Assembly (NCBI RefSeq): GCF_901709675.1
Contig: NC_051108.1
Coordinates: forward strand, 3,692,631 to 3,756,630
Origin: Syngnathus acus
Taxonomy: Eukaryota > Chordata > Actinopteri > Syngnathiformes > Syngnathidae
Direction of reading: 5' to 3'
Length of the DNA stretch: 64,000 nucleotides
The stretch's first letter is position 1; each line of letters starts with the position of its first letter. The notes under the pieces are model-generated. The model saw only the letters and a list, made by a program, of their open reading frames with translations, had not been told where the DNA came from and did no database searches. Shown here piece after piece: positions 11,946-25,625 of this stretch. The translations under genes were made by a program, and so were the position numbers.

Positions 11946-12724
11946 ATGTAGAGGAATGTTGATGTGTAACCAAGAAAAAAATATTATCTTCTGCACGGTG
12001 ATTGCCATGGAAACAGGCCACACCACCTCCCCTCCTCTCCCTGCTTTTTCTGCTCCCTCTTTCTTTTTACAACCATTGCTTGTATGAAATAGAAAAGCGT
12101 GGAATTATTCTCACTATCAGAGGTGTTAACTGTAATTTATCCCAACTGAATAATAGTAATTAAAATATCATTGATTCAAGGGATGCAAATTGTTAAATAT
12201 TCACTTAAGTGACGGATTCCCCACTGCTTACTGAACCAACATATTCTAAGAACAAATCTCAGTAGTAGCTATTCCAAATTGATTAACTGTTGTTTTTTTA
12301 TTCCTTAATTGTAATTGAATTATTATTGCCAAAGAGGCAGATGCACCAAATTGCAACAGAAGCACATTCTAATATTTTTGCATCTCATTTAAATAAGTGG
12401 CTGAAATTAAAATGATCCTTTTTAGCTGTGACTAGATGGATGCTGCTGACAGCATGTCCTCCGGCTTATATGCTCAACATTCTGTACTTAAAAAAACAGA
12501 TCTCACAGGGACTGTTATTTAGCAAGGTCTTACTTTGATCCGAGTGAAGCAGAGATGGATGAGTTGAAGATAAAAAGACAAGTAAGGAAAGAGAGCGTGA
12601 CATTTGCCAATTATATGTACAGGAATAGCCTGCTACAAATTCAAAGCTCACACAGACCCTACAATGGCAGATACATGGGTAACATTTTATCCATTTGATA
12701 ATAATCGTACTCCAGGCTGTTAGG

Positions 12725-13010
12725 ATCCTGAACTCGCTCCCCCTTTCAGCGTAGCGTCCTGTTCTTGCTGTATGCTCACTGGCTCGGTTTTGCCCCTCAT
12801 ATTCAATGGGTTATTGGTCTGTTTTTATTCATCGCTCATTTTATTTTATTTATTATTTATGGTTTGTGCCTTGTTTTTGTTTTGTGTCGTCTACTTGTAT
12901 GTCTCGTCACCGTGGGATGGAGGAAACGGAATTTCGGTTTCTTTGTGTGTCTTGACATATGAAGGGATTGACAATAAAGCTGACTTTGACTTTTGACTTT
13001 GACTTTGATA
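12725..13010 (+). mobile_element. Non-LTR retrotransposon 3-prime end fragment
   Basis: The segment ends with GGAATTTCGG, then GATTGACAATAAAGCTGACT and a short (TTGACT)n-type tail. This layout is typical of LINE 3-prime termini in fish. The protein-coding part is missing, as expected for a 5-prime-truncated copy. Confidence 0.55.
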
Positions 13011-13938
13011 ATGTGACAATTGGTTGCATTACGTGTTGGTTTATTGCCTGTAGTCAGTTTTAGCAGAAGTAAATATCCAGGGAACATTCGGACTTTCTGT
13101 CACATGTATAGATGGATAATTTTCACATCTAGCTTGCACCAAAGCCACAATGCCACTTTAATGAAGTTATGCTGCCGCCAGATAATGATACAGCGTCTAA
13201 AGATCTGTGCAGAGAGGAAGTGGCTGGAGCATGCCTGCAGTTGTATATTTCCATCGTCAACTACCTGCTTATAACGTTCAGCGTGTTGCCCAGGTAGCTT
13301 CACGTAGAACTACGTTCAGGCCAAGGTTTTTTTAGATGTTTATTTTGGGGAGGGGGTGTCATGTCAGATTTGTTCTTTGTTCAATACTTGCCTGGATGAA
13401 TAATTTCGTAAAGGAAGGAGAAGGGCAGTTGTTGACCTCGGCTTCTTACAAAGCACCTGGAGCTATGAGAGAGAAGGACAAGGAGAACAAGAAGGAAAGA
13501 AAAGAGAACATTTCTCGGTTTAAGTTGAAAAGTGATCAGAGCTGAATAGTTTCTTTTACATTTAACATTTAATTTAATAAGTATTAGTGTTGTTGAGCTT
13601 TGACTGAACATGAATATGCACGATACAGACAACAAGCTACAATACAGCTGGTTCTTTATTTACAAGGTCACAACAAGACATTTTGAGCTTTCAAACAGCG
13701 CGCGGTGTAAGAATACGCTCGTACAAGAAGGCACGCTCAATTACAGCAGTACTAACGATTTTGCCCTTTGATTATTTAATATTCACAGTCTAGGAGTGTT
13801 TTTCAATAAAAACATTTATTCTAATTAGAATCTTATTACTGTGTTCAAACATAGCTTAGAGGCAATCAGTGCTGGTCTCTCCCAGAGCAGTTTTTTAGGT
13901 GTGCTGTTTCAAGTTTTAACCGCAATGTTATGCAGAAG

Positions 13939-13962
13939 GACACACACACACACACACACACT
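13939..13962 (+). repeat. AC dinucleotide microsatellite
   Basis: About 12 uninterrupted AC units. Confidence 0.9.
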
Positions 13963-14528
13963 ATTTCACCCAGTATTTGGGATCGTAGTAAATCAGACCT
14001 TTAAATACCCAATTAAAAGTCCCTCTAGTACATTTTCAAATCTTTTAGCAGCAGATGCGACTGAGCCGCATTTCATCAGAATAAATCAATGTGGGTGGGT
14101 GGGAGTCTGCAGACTTAACGGGGCACCTCATTTACAGTACAGACAACATCACTCTTTTTATCTTTGTCCCAGAAGACTCAAAATCTATCAAGGGAGACAT
14201 ACATTTCTCCCTTCCATTTCTCCCCACCATTACAATATGCCAGCCGTAAAGACATATGGGCATTCTCACATTAAAACAACGACTCTGAATAATTTCTCCT
14301 GACACAAGCACAGTAAGCAAAGTTGACTTTATGGTTTTGGGATTGTAAATGTGAGCGCAACTTGAAAAAAAAAGGCCCTGGTTCTTTATCATATACAGTA
14401 TGTAAATTATGATCCTTGGAGCATTTGTTTTTCAAAAAATCTGTAATGATAATCAGTGGGGATTCATGTGAAAAATCAATTCATCATCTGACCCAGTCAG
14501 TGCCATTTCCATCAATGGCTAATTAATC

Positions 14529-14944
14529 TACCGTATTTTCCAGACTATATAGCACACCTAAAAACATTACATTTTCTCAAAAGCCGACAGTGCGCCTTAT
14601 AGTCCGATGTGCCTTATATATGGACCAAATTCCTAAATTTAAACTGGCCCAAAGCATTGTGTCATGAAATCAATCATAAGTGGCCTGCTGAAGACTATGA
14701 ATCATGAATCAAAAAGACTATGGATCATTCTTTTGTGATTATAAAGTAAATTGTTGCATCTGAAGTTGAAATAAAAAAGATAAAAAGGAGAATGATTTGA
14801 TTTGGATTAAAAATCTGGCATGATGCATTAATGGTGCGCCTTATAGTCCGGTGCGCCTTATATAAGGACAAAGGTTTAAAATGGGCCATTCCTCGAAAGT
14901 GCGCCTTATAGTCCGGTGCGCCTTATAGTCTGGAAAATACGGTA
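14529..14944. mobile_element. Palindromic MITE, CCGTATTTTCCGG family, copy 2 (long form)
   Basis: Begins TACCGTATTTTCCAGACTAT and ends GTCTGGAAAATACGGTA. The interior contains ACAGTGCGCCTTATAGTCCG blocks near the left end and paired GGTGCGCCTTATAGTCCGG blocks near the right end. The core is AT-rich and shared with copies 3 and 4. No protein is encoded. Confidence 0.75.
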
Positions 14945-16374
14945 ATGCATTGTAGACAGCTAATTTAAGTAAGGACAGACTCATTGGCCACCCGCATACT
15001 TTTTCTATTAGTTCCATGCACACACGACACATTCGTCCCTGATGAGCTCTTAATGATGTGAAATTGCATTAGAAATTGACTATGTCACAGCATGTCAGAA
15101 AGACTACCTCCAGTAGGATTGCTATATTTAGACTTTCCAATTATGAAATCCCTATTCAGATCTTTGCTGTATAATTTTCAGCAATGATCTCACAATATCA
15201 CATACCATGAGGCCAACCTGTCTTTTTAAAGGTTATTGACTAGGATTAGCATAACAGCCACACGCGTATTCAGCATTCATTTGTATTCCGAGCGGCTCTC
15301 CTGGATTGTAGGGCGTAAACCCCAACCGGGGCTTTTTCTTCTCACATAGGACTAATGTAATCTACTAACAATTCAGGTGGAAAATAGATTAGCAGCAGAT
15401 TTCCATAATGAAAGGCAAATATTTACTGCACGTTTTGCCCCATGGTAGAAGATGGCATATACTCAGAGAGTGAGCTGACTGTAGCCGATTTAATACATTT
15501 AGAGATAACGGACGTTTTTGTTGTTGTTGTTGTTTTTTTTTTGACGCAGCAACCAATCAGATGGTCAAACATTTGAATGACTGAAAATATTTCCCTCAAC
15601 GCCAGTTGTTGTGTGCCGAGTGTAGAATGCAAAACAACCAACCAGATATCATTCATCTGGAATCAATACTTGCAAGATGTTTCAAACAACAAAACTACAT
15701 TGAGCTCATCTTGAGAGCGTTCACGTATTTGGTGTTAAGTGCATGTTTTTAATTTAAAAAAATACTGTCGGTGTAAGTAGAGTTCTTTTTTTTCTTTGTA
15801 ACAGCAGGAGGACTGAGTCATCACCTTATGGATTTTTCAGTTAAATGCCATTTCCAGTATTTCTCCTTTGGGTGCAGTAGCTTAGAGTCTGTGTTCCCCA
15901 CTGAAGTACTTTAAAACAAATATTCAAAAAAATATATATCTAAAGGTGATGCCTGGGCTGGAATTCAAACTCAGGATTTCTGGACTGTAAGGGCGATGTG
16001 CTAATGATACCTTGCTCTGTAAACATTGTTTTTTTTTTAAATTTCTTTTCCAGACTACTACTAAGTCATAAATATCAATGTAGAAAATCTTTCATGTTAC
16101 AGATTTTATTTTCAGTGCAATAATACAAATGAAGACAAGCTCTCAATCATTTTTAATATGTAAAACAGTTATTGGATCTCATTAAAAACACAATTAAAAT
16201 GTGATGCAGTGCTCCACCCAGGCTTAAAATGTTGTCAACAGCAAAATCAATGAGTGGATTTTAAGATACAGAAGGTATTGTTTGATCCAAATTTGGGGCC
16301 ATATTGTAACACAGGCCTTCATGAAAACAAGCAAATCCTACATTTAACAGCGAAATTATTATTTTAGCAATCAA

Positions 16375-16425
16375 TCCATTTTCTGATCCGCTTATCCAAT
16401 TAAGAGCCATGGATGAGCTGCAGTC
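16375..16425. repeat. Short dispersed-repeat fragment
   Basis: CCATTTTCTGATCCGCTTATCC is typical of a very common teleost repeat end. A related fragment lies near 41146-41190. Too short to classify further. Confidence 0.35.
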
Positions 16426-16888
16426 TATAGCAGTTGAATTTAATACACCCTGGAATAATCATATCTCCAGTATTTCAAAGCCAAAAGTTACAGATAAACA
16501 TTAGCTAGCAGTGTTACCAGCATTAGCTTCTAATAACCAGCACATACTTGAATATTTGGCTAAATTGTTGGCGTTATTATCGTTATACGCCACACCGCCA
16601 CAGTAATTGACATCTGGAATTCGGTGACTCGGTGATGGAATGCTGCCACCGCAAATGAAGACGCAATCTAATCTGTATGCGAGCAGTCGCCGTTCATCTG
16701 CAGTCCTGACACAGATGGGTGAACCTATCTTGCTAAGGAAGTGTCAGAGTTTCCAGACGCCATAAACAACAGCACAAATGTCACTTTGTTGCTCATTGCT
16801 TTTAGTCACTAGACAGGCCTTAAAAAAGTCCATACTGATTCGTGCCCTTGCATGCTAATTTACAGCAGCTGTATGTCCGTGGTATATA

Positions 16889-17260
16889 TCGTATTTTCCG
16901 GACTATAAGGCGCACCGGACTATAAGGCGCACCTTCAATAAAAGGCCCATTTTAAAACTTTGTCCTTATATAAGGCGCACCATTAATGCATCATGTCAGA
17001 TTTTCAATCCATTTTATCTTTTTTATTTCAACTTCAGACGCAACAAATGACTTTATAATCACAAAATAATGATCCATAGTCTTTTTGATTCATGATTCAT
17101 AGTCTTCAGCGGGCCACTTATGATTGATTTCATGACACAATGCTACGGGCCAGTTTAAATTTAGGAATTTGGTCCATATATAAGGCGCACCGGACTATAA
17201 GGCGCACTGTCGGCTTTTGAGAAAATTTTAGGTGTGCCTTATAGTCCGAAAAATACGGTA
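16889..17260. mobile_element. Palindromic MITE, CCGTATTTTCCGG family, copy 3 (opposite orientation)
   Basis: This is the reverse complement of copy 2 over nearly its full length, including the AT-rich core with the paired GATTCATGATTCATAGTC phrase. The left end has lost one base of the terminus (ATCGTATTTTCC) and the right end is AAATACGGTA. Copy 2 and copy 3 lie about 2 kb apart and could form a large stem. Confidence 0.75.
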
Positions 17261-20200
17261 ATACAAAATATTGGTTTTGCATATGTAATAGATATTTTTG
17301 TTGCACAGAATAAAACCAGCACAAGCAAAAACTGTAGTTTAAAGGAGTATTGAATGGAATGAAAAATGACTTTAATGGCAACAGATATGAGTCAGACATG
17401 CTCACCACTATACAAGGTGTGACTCAGTCACCATGGGCACACTTTTAATGTATTTTCTGGGCAGACAGAGGAAGATAAACATTTAACTTTAACATAACTG
17501 TTTGCTCAAGGTAGGTGGTTGCTAAGGTGTTAACATTCATTTTCCATACAGCAAAATGACTTTTCATCTTCTTTCAAATATTGATACAGCAGGGTGTCAC
17601 ACTCACAGCTGGATCCGTCCGCAGGTGGTGACTCGCGTCAGGCCGGCATTAGAATTCATGGTCGTTCATGTGGCAGCCACTTCTTTACTCATCTACTGGC
17701 CGCCTCACTCTTTCACTCACTTTCTGCACAACTCATCTTCATTAATGCCTTTTGATGAATTCGCCCGCCGTGCTTTCCCGGAACGTCATGATCACGCGCT
17801 ACACTTAATTAGTTTGTAAGTGTCTTCCCATTCATTTGTATAATTGCTTCTCGGTGGTCTTTATTCAAATAGCATTAAAGCAGAAGGAAGTACTTCTGTT
17901 AGCGTAAATTAACAGTTTCAACATTGCATGGATGGTCCACTGGCTTTTGATGAGTTGAAGAAGATTGCTGTCATTGTCATGGCGACCCCAATTCGTGGCT
18001 TCAGTGGTCTTTCCGTGGACCTGTCTGGACCCCTCTTATGTGTTGTTAGGGCAAATGTGGTATTCCTTCCATCCGTCCATTTTGTATACCTCATGAGACC
18101 AGTTCAAGAGACATTCTTGAATGATTGCCAGCACAAAAAGAAAAAAAAAATCAAACTCACTTTCACATGTATGGGCAATATGGGGTCTTCATTTAACCTA
18201 ACACACGTTATGGTGATGTGAGAGGAAGCCATTTTATTCTTTTAGGTTGGTCGATAATTTATATTAACAACAACAAATGTTCAAACTGAGCCTAGGTATA
18301 GACCAGCCTGCTGTAAATATTCATTTTTACTCCAATGGAAAGTTTCCAACTTCCTTTTCTATACGTGCACCTTGTTGATTCAATTTGCGATACGACAAAC
18401 TACTACACAAACAAATATATTTACAGGGATAAATAGGACATGTGTAACAAGATCTAACAGAGGGAGATCAATACTGATTCTATTTTTGTATAGAGCAAAC
18501 TCTACTGTCATTCCGCTGGCATACAACACAGTGACTTTAAAGTAGACCATCTAGATACCAAAGTCAGTATGAACGATCTGATTGTGAGTCATTTATGAAG
18601 CATTTATTAATTTTCCTCGCCGCATGTGTTAGATAACGCTGGCATAGTCTTCTCTTATCTTTTTCTGTAGCCCAGCCAGCAGCTCTCATCCACGGGGACT
18701 GAGTGGCCTCTTGCAGGCCTTGTTAGCCCTGCAAGTGGGGCCCTGAGCCAGCTGCACTGGAATAAATAGAGCTGCAAATTCACCAGAACATGTTGTCCTG
18801 GAGGATGAAGCTTTTGCCTATATGACTCTATGTGTGAATGTGTGTGTGTCTTTTTTCTTTTTTTGTAAATGGAAAATGTCTCTTCACTCCTCTAGGCTGT
18901 TTTTGCATGCAGCATTCCCTAAACGCATATTCTCACCATGGCAACACACTGTATTGTATGAACATCAGCTATAATTCTCCGTCACGTCACGACTGAGCTA
19001 TTGCTTTGAATGAAGATTAGGCTAACTGGAATGGACGTTTGCTGCCTGTGTGTTCTGTTCCGATAAATTACCTTAAAAGGTTCAAGCAATCACAATGGAA
19101 AATATATTATTCAGAGACATTGGTGTTCTGACGACACCTGCATTGCTATGCAGTTAAAGGGCACAATGTGGATAAAGCTTTGAAAACAAGCAGAGCACCG
19201 TGATGAACGATGAGGACAATAACATACGCAGCACTTAATTTGATTTGCACGCTGAAATTTTGATGTATTAGTCCAGGGAGTGAAAAACAAAGGAGATGAT
19301 TGCACGTTATTTCTGCAGTCCTCTGCGGCTCTCCGGGAAGGAGATTAATTCATACTTCTTTGAGCAGGCATTTATCTTTATACACCTAGAAGCATATGGA
19401 GAAGATAAAAAAGCAGAAAGGTAAAAACTTGTGTCAATGTCCACGCAAATTATGAGACAGTTTGACCACCCGGAGGCAAGATGGATTTTTTTCTGCAAAT
19501 AATACAGCCATGTTTTCATTTATTATCTCCTTGTTTTATTTTGTAACTCCTCATTATTGTTTTGTTGACTTTTTTTTCTTTTTTATTGTTTGTCTCATTT
19601 TGCTACATTTTTATTGCATCTCTTTTTCCTTTCAATTCAACCAAGTGTTTAATTTGCCCATATAAAAGAACTTGTTATGCCCACATTGCTCTCAGTTTAA
19701 CATAAATCCAACCAAATGTGAGTGATGCAACATTTTTATCATTTACTGTTAAACCAATGAAATTAATAAGCAGTGGTTAAAAGTCTTTTTTCACCCCCGA
19801 CAAGCCGTTACACAGAGTATAAATTTAGCTGTTGCGCAAAATATCCTCTTTTAATCCACGTATCAAAGTTACTTTAATGCTTCGCAGTGGAATTGAGAGG
19901 CTTGGAGCACATTGCAAGACCTGCTATTGAAGAAAATCCTCCCCCTTGTGTGAAACGAACTCCATTAATTCCGAGTGAGTGGTGATGCCATTTGGAGTTC
20001 TCTCATAACAGAGGCCGTGATGTAGAACCACTTCACTGCATTTGGCTTTTAGTGCCTCGGTAACTGCATCTCTTATATAAATGCAGCCTTTGAGGATGGA
20101 TCCGAAAATGGATGAAAAAAATAGGAGACAGGGGAGGTTGCTATAGGGGTCATTTTTGTTGTACAATATTAATAATTCACCCCAACATAATCATTATGTA

Positions 20201-21262
20201 ATGGTTAATAAATCAATATGTCCAGTGGAGAGAAAAAGTCTATACACCCCTCTTCAAATAAATGATTTTCTAAACTTTTTCCAACATTGATGCAATAGCT
20301 TAAACGATTTTTTTTAATCTTGGGGAGGTTGGAACTTGTGCAAACAATGTAAAACTATTTTTCGTCATGTGTAATCCTGAATAAAAATAAATAAATCATG
20401 ACCTTTCTGAGAAGTCTCAAATTGAGGCATAGTTCGAAATTCACTGAATCACTGAAATGTAAAAAGGTTTCATTTAAGCATTTCATGATGTACTTCTGAG
20501 ACAAGATGATGTAAAAAAAATTGTTAAGCACTGCATAAGACTCAAGCTGTGTCTTACCTTGTGATATATTAACATTTACATATAATAGAATCAAATATAA
20601 TAGAAAATAAAAGAATATTCACTTTTCTATTTTATTTGGCTTCACTGTCAGTCTTCTGTTGTTTTGGAACAACCAAATAACTAAATAAATAGCAATCAAA
20701 ACAATATAATAGCTTGTCTGGTAAAAAATATACACATTGTTACATTAATACCGCCAAAGCAGTTACGATTAAAACTGCTTGTATTTGTAAAGTCGGAGAC
20801 TATAATTTTGCAATTGTATTGGCTCTCACGCTAGTGTATCTATTATTGTGGCAGATGAGAGCATAACAGTTCTATAGAGGATAACAGAATCTGCCTCTGG
20901 GTAGTCATAATTCTCTATGATTAGGCTGTAAGAGCAGCAGTGAGTCAGACTGTGACTCATTTTAAGACCGTCCCAACGACTGTATGACTAAATGTCGTAA
21001 AGCACAATGTGCCTTCTCTCTGGTGTGTTTTCCAGGGTGGTCCCACAAGAGCTGAAACTCTACTAATGTTCTCCTCTTTTCTCCGATACCATCAGGTGAC
21101 CCTGCATCATTCCAAATCACTGCAGAGAAGAATCAGAAAGAAAAAAACGACAGCTCTACTACCCTTCACAGTACGTTTATGTTTGGTCCATTATACCTAA
21201 AACGAATGCATATAATTGTTGATTTTCAATTGGAGATAATTCAACCATGTGTACAATCGTAT

Positions 21263-21415
21263 TACCGTATTTTCCGGAGAATGATTTGATTTGGATTAAA
21301 AATCTGACATGATGCATTAATGGTGCGCCTTATAGTCCGGTGCGCCTTATATAAGGACAAAGTTTTAAAATGGGCCATTCATTGAAGGTGCGCCTTATAG
21401 TCCGGAAAATACGGT
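21263..21415. mobile_element. Palindromic MITE, CCGTATTTTCCGG family, copy 4 (internally deleted)
   Basis: Left terminus TACCGTATTTTCCGGAGAAT joins directly to the right half of copy 2, so the left interior has been deleted. The right end is intact (TCCGGAAAATACGGTA). Only 153 bp remain. Confidence 0.75.
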
Positions 21416-21756
21416 ATGCTTTAGAACAAAAACATTTATTATGCATAATCACACACATTTGTGTCAGAACTATACAGTCGCTATACACCATGTCAAACGG
21501 CTCATTAAATAACAAGCGCTTCTTGCATTGATACAAATGTACAAGCACTCTTTGGTAGCCCAATAGGACCCAACGGGCTTTCAACTACACTCAAGCCTCT
21601 CATGTCAGCATATGAAGTCTTTGGACTTCAAGACTTATATTAAGATCGAATCACATCAAGTGTCTAGTGACTAAGGTTCTCACAATTATTACAGTTCCTT
21701 GGGTTCAGGCCATAGTGCTGCTCCTTCCTCACCTGGGCAACCTGGGGGCAGTTTAA

Positions 21757-21778
21757 GACAGACAGACAGACAGACAGA
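21757..21778 (+). repeat. GACA tetranucleotide microsatellite
   Basis: Five GACA units in tandem. Confidence 0.8.
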
Positions 21779-23303
21779 AACACAAACATTAAAACATTCT
21801 TTTCATTGAGACGTCTCAACTCCCTCCATAGATCATCAGTACGTTAATAACATTAGTCGTTCTTTTGCAGACAATAATGCCGATATAATTGTGTATTTTT
21901 ATGACAATGTCATGTCTGTTTACATGTGTTGCCCCACCATTTGTGTTCATGTCATTGCTTATAGGTTTATAGCAATGTTCAGCATTTTCTAGTTTACTTT
22001 TTGACAGTAACAAGGACTGGTATAACTGTGATCTTATCCTTAACCCACCCAAACATGGCCTGAGTGCTGTAATTTACTAATGTTATGAATAGAAAAGTCG
22101 GCTATAATTCCCAATCTTCCCTCTGACTAATAAGTAAGCCCACAGGCCTTGTTAGCATAGTTTCTCTTCAGTGGACCCCAGACGGCATCAGAGTAGCTAA
22201 TTAAATCACATTAGATGTGGTTGGTGGCAATGGAAAGTTCTCTTGTTCCAATCCAAACCTGTTGTCTGACATGAGTGGAGAGCAGATTAAAAACACAGCA
22301 AGGTCACCTTGGGGTCATGGTTTGTTTGAATGTGGCCCAAGTGGGATGGTTTGATTGTGCCTTGATCGTGTTTATTATTCATAAACAGACCTTTTCACGC
22401 AAAGACTTCAGAGGCGCTGATTCTAAAACGTGCCCAAATAATAAGGCTGCCTCCCTTCAAGTCTTTCTTTACATCTCAGTTTGAGCCATTCAGATCCCAC
22501 ATAAGACATCAGCTTTGTGTCCCTATAGAGTTTCATATGACTCATCTGATGCCTTTACTTGGTAGCTCAGTTTATGCATGTACCCAGACATAGATAAGGA
22601 TAAAAAGAAACCTTTTTTTATTTTTTTCATTTCACTTGCTCTCCTTTTTTTTGCCTCACTCTAATGGATGCTCATTGTGCTGGTGGGCATGTAAGGCAAA
22701 TACACACAAATGCATACAAACACCAGCAAACAATGAGGCAAATTTGCACAAATACTACAATGATACACACATACAGCACAACAGAGGAGAAGAAAACGCA
22801 AAGCGGGCTTTGAATAATTGAGCCAGCCCGATAAAAATAGGCAATAATTAAATTTTCAAAGCCATATCTAAAAGAGTTCACGGCTGAAGGTTGAGAGCTG
22901 CTAAATGCAGTTTTTAGACCCATAGAAGGAATAATTTCAAATTATGTTTATGTTCACCTTAAGTGTTTCACTGACCACTCTGAAGCAGTGCAACAGAGGA
23001 ATTTTGTTCGTTGATTCAGTTTAAATCTCAGTCATAAGTTAATATATAGATTTTTTTTCACCGAACATTATATACATATGTCTGCCCTGATGATAAGTAA
23101 TGGTATAAGAGGCAGTGTAAAGAAAGAGGATTAGAGAAAATTAGGATTTAGAGAAGAAAATATCCACATACAAAGGACGGAGGGGAAAAAACATGACTGT
23201 AAAGAGATGGGAAAGAAAATTGATTTGAAAGAGAAGAAATTGAAAGTAGGGATGATTGAAGGGAAAGGCATAAATAATAGAAAATGTACAATGAAGAGAA
23301 GGA

Positions 23304-23332
23304 CTGTGTGTGTGTGTGTGTGTGTTTGTGTG
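23304..23332 (+). repeat. GT dinucleotide microsatellite
   Basis: A GT tract interrupted once by TT. Confidence 0.85.
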
Positions 23333-24399
23333 TTGGAGTGAAGGTGTACAAAGGGGGGGGATAGCCCTACAGATCTTGTCTAGAGGGGAAATTGCATTGC
23401 TAAGGATTTATTGCTTCAAGTGTAAGTGGGCCCAAGCAGCGCCAGGAGAGAAAATCCATTGAGGTCTCCTCACCAGTGCAGCGGAAAGCAGGCTCCTGGA
23501 TGCCTCATGCTGCTTCCACCCAGATGAAGCCTACCTAGCTATCATCTTCCACCTTAATGCCGGGAGCCTGCTAATAAAGTGTCTTTCAGGATGCTTAGCA
23601 GCCCCATTTTAGTTGACTTACAGCTTATGATTCCTCTAAAGTGGATTATGGATCATAAGATTAAACTCTAAGGATATGTTTCCCTATATTTCCTTTTGTA
23701 GGACATTGCAGAACTATCAGCAGCATGTGCGGTCCCTGCAACTAACAATTACGTGTGACGATGATTACAATATGCCATGCAACTCTGGATCCTATTGTGT
23801 TGCGCAATAGATTGCATAACAGCAGAGCTACAAATAAGACAAGAGAGCCTCAATCATAATTATGACACATAACCAGGATATAATGACTACTTGCAATATT
23901 TATTAAGACCTGAATCTTTATATCCTCATATGTTTAAAGATAGATTAGGAATGAAATTTAAGAGGGAAATGACACCTCACACCCCACGCTTGTTAGGGAA
24001 GTGCACCACCGACTCGATTACAGAGTTTGAATGAAATCAGAGCGTAGGGAGTTATAATCAGGCTCTGACCTTGTGGAGTTATTTGAGTTTCATATTTTAT
24101 GGTGACTCATTAAATTTCCCTGCCATGCTCCACCCACATGCAATTATTTCTGTTTTGTATATATGAAGGTTCAAACTTGGCAGTAATTGGACAAAATGGC
24201 TGCGGACTTCCTTCTTCTCACCAGTAATGCGTTCTTGATACTTTTTGTATGTCCATTTTGTATTTCAGTTTTTCAGGTGAAACTGCCCTCAATAGTTAAG
24301 AATACAAGGACTAGCTACAATCACAATAACAAAATGGTAATGATCATTCCAAAACGGCTTTCCTGGCGCAGTCGAGAGGAGGTTTCTCATATATGTAGG

Positions 24400-24780
24400 C
24401 TTGCAAGCGTGCGTGCGAGCCCCGCCCGCCACTGCAGTGCGATTCCCCTCAGTCCCTGACACGCAGCAGCAGATCCACACTGCAGAACAAAGCGGGCCTG
24501 GCTCTGCATACCAATCAGTGAGCGAGGACGACACTCCATGACTGAGCAAGAGAGAATGCACGGAGTGGAGAATCTGAGAAAAAGGGGGAGGAAGAGGAGG
24601 GAAGATGTGGAGTAGGGGGGGGTATAATAAGTCCTCCATTTCTTTTCCTTTACAGTCTGCTTGTCAGTCGAGCAGGCTAGAGCATCCCAGTTCATGGAAA
24701 GGGATTCTCCCTGGCAGGCTTTCCCTGTGTTGGGGGTTTTGCAGGAAGGGGGGAGGAGGGGGAGGTAGGTGCTGCACGCG
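24400..24780 (+). promoter_or_regulatory. Candidate distal promoter / first exon of cyria
   Basis: Locally GC-rich against an AT-rich background. It holds a GC box-like CCCCGCCCGCC (24420-24430) and a CCAAT box (24511-24515) and is followed by purine-rich sequence. GGAG|GTAGGT near 24763 could serve as a donor. It lies about 15.6 kb upstream of the first coding exon of cyria, whose coding exons all have acceptors, so an upstream non-coding exon must exist somewhere. Assignment to cyria is inferred from position. Confidence 0.3.
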
Positions 24781-25132
24781 CCTGCTAGTCAGGTGGTAGC
24801 TGCTTTGTCTTGATAACGGAAACGGCTGCTTCTAAAAATGGAAGCGCCATTGATTGAAGTCTTGGGAGTGTGTCTGAAGCGAGGAGCTCAGGGACCAGCA
24901 ATGCTCATTGGGAGCTAAGCTGGAATAACAATTTGCTTAGCTATATGCGAATAAAAAACTAGAGAGCAGAATGTTAACCTAAAAGAATGTTTATACATGA
25001 ATAAATTTCAAAAGATTTTTGCAAAACAAAGTATCCTATGTTTACCATATAACATACACTGACTAACAGTTTTCATGTTATTGACATTCATGATGATTTA
25101 AATTTCTGACCACAATTGTAACTTTTTATTAG

Positions 25133-25215
25133 GAATGGGCAAGTATCGATGTCAGGTATCGGTATCAGTGCCAATACCAGCCTTATTTCACTGTATCAGT
25201 ACTCGCAACCTTGGT
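25133..25215. mobile_element. hAT-like terminus fragment (TATCGAT/GTATCGGTATC type)
   Basis: GGGCAAGTATCGATGTCAGG followed by TATCGGTATCAGTGCC resembles a widespread fish DNA-transposon end. No matching right end is seen. Confidence 0.4.
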
Positions 25216-25554
25216 GGTTTCTCTGCCAGAAAAAAAAGTCCAGTCACTCAATGTATAAGTTGAAAATACAACTTGCACAGTATAACAAGATTTTATGCGC
25301 AGACATAGATGGATGCTGACATTTGATAGCCAGCACTTTTTCATGCTTGGAAAGCCAGGCAGAGTAATCAGTCATGGGTAAACTCTCTGGACGGCAGCAG
25401 ATATTCATCTTCATCAGGTGTAAGGAGCAAAAAGGTGTATACTGTCACATTTAGCCATGAGCCTGTTTCCACCATTTCTGCCCACACCTTTGACAGACAA
25501 GATAAGCACCTGTTGACATTGTCGGTATTGCTTCACAGACTGATGTGGAGCAGA

Positions 25555-25625
25555 AATATTATATTATATTATATTATATTATATTATATTATATTATATT
25601 ATATTATATTATATTATATTATATA
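25555..25625 (+). repeat. ATATT pentanucleotide microsatellite
   Basis: About 13 nearly perfect five-base units. It is flanked by AT-rich unique sequence. Confidence 0.9.

Larger units (their letters stand above)
7099..24399. other. Gene-poor intergenic region
   Basis: No exon series with consistent splice phases is visible on either strand. Recognisable content is limited to the mobile-element and simple-repeat entries listed separately between 9.2 and 23.4 kb. The remainder is AT-rich unique-looking sequence that could hold distal enhancers of cyria or of the genes to the left, which cannot be judged from one sequence. Confidence 0.5.

Noticed and set aside
13841-14302. 153-residue plus-strand open frame
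   Set aside because: It crosses an AC microsatellite (His-Thr run) and has no recognisable domain or exon signals.
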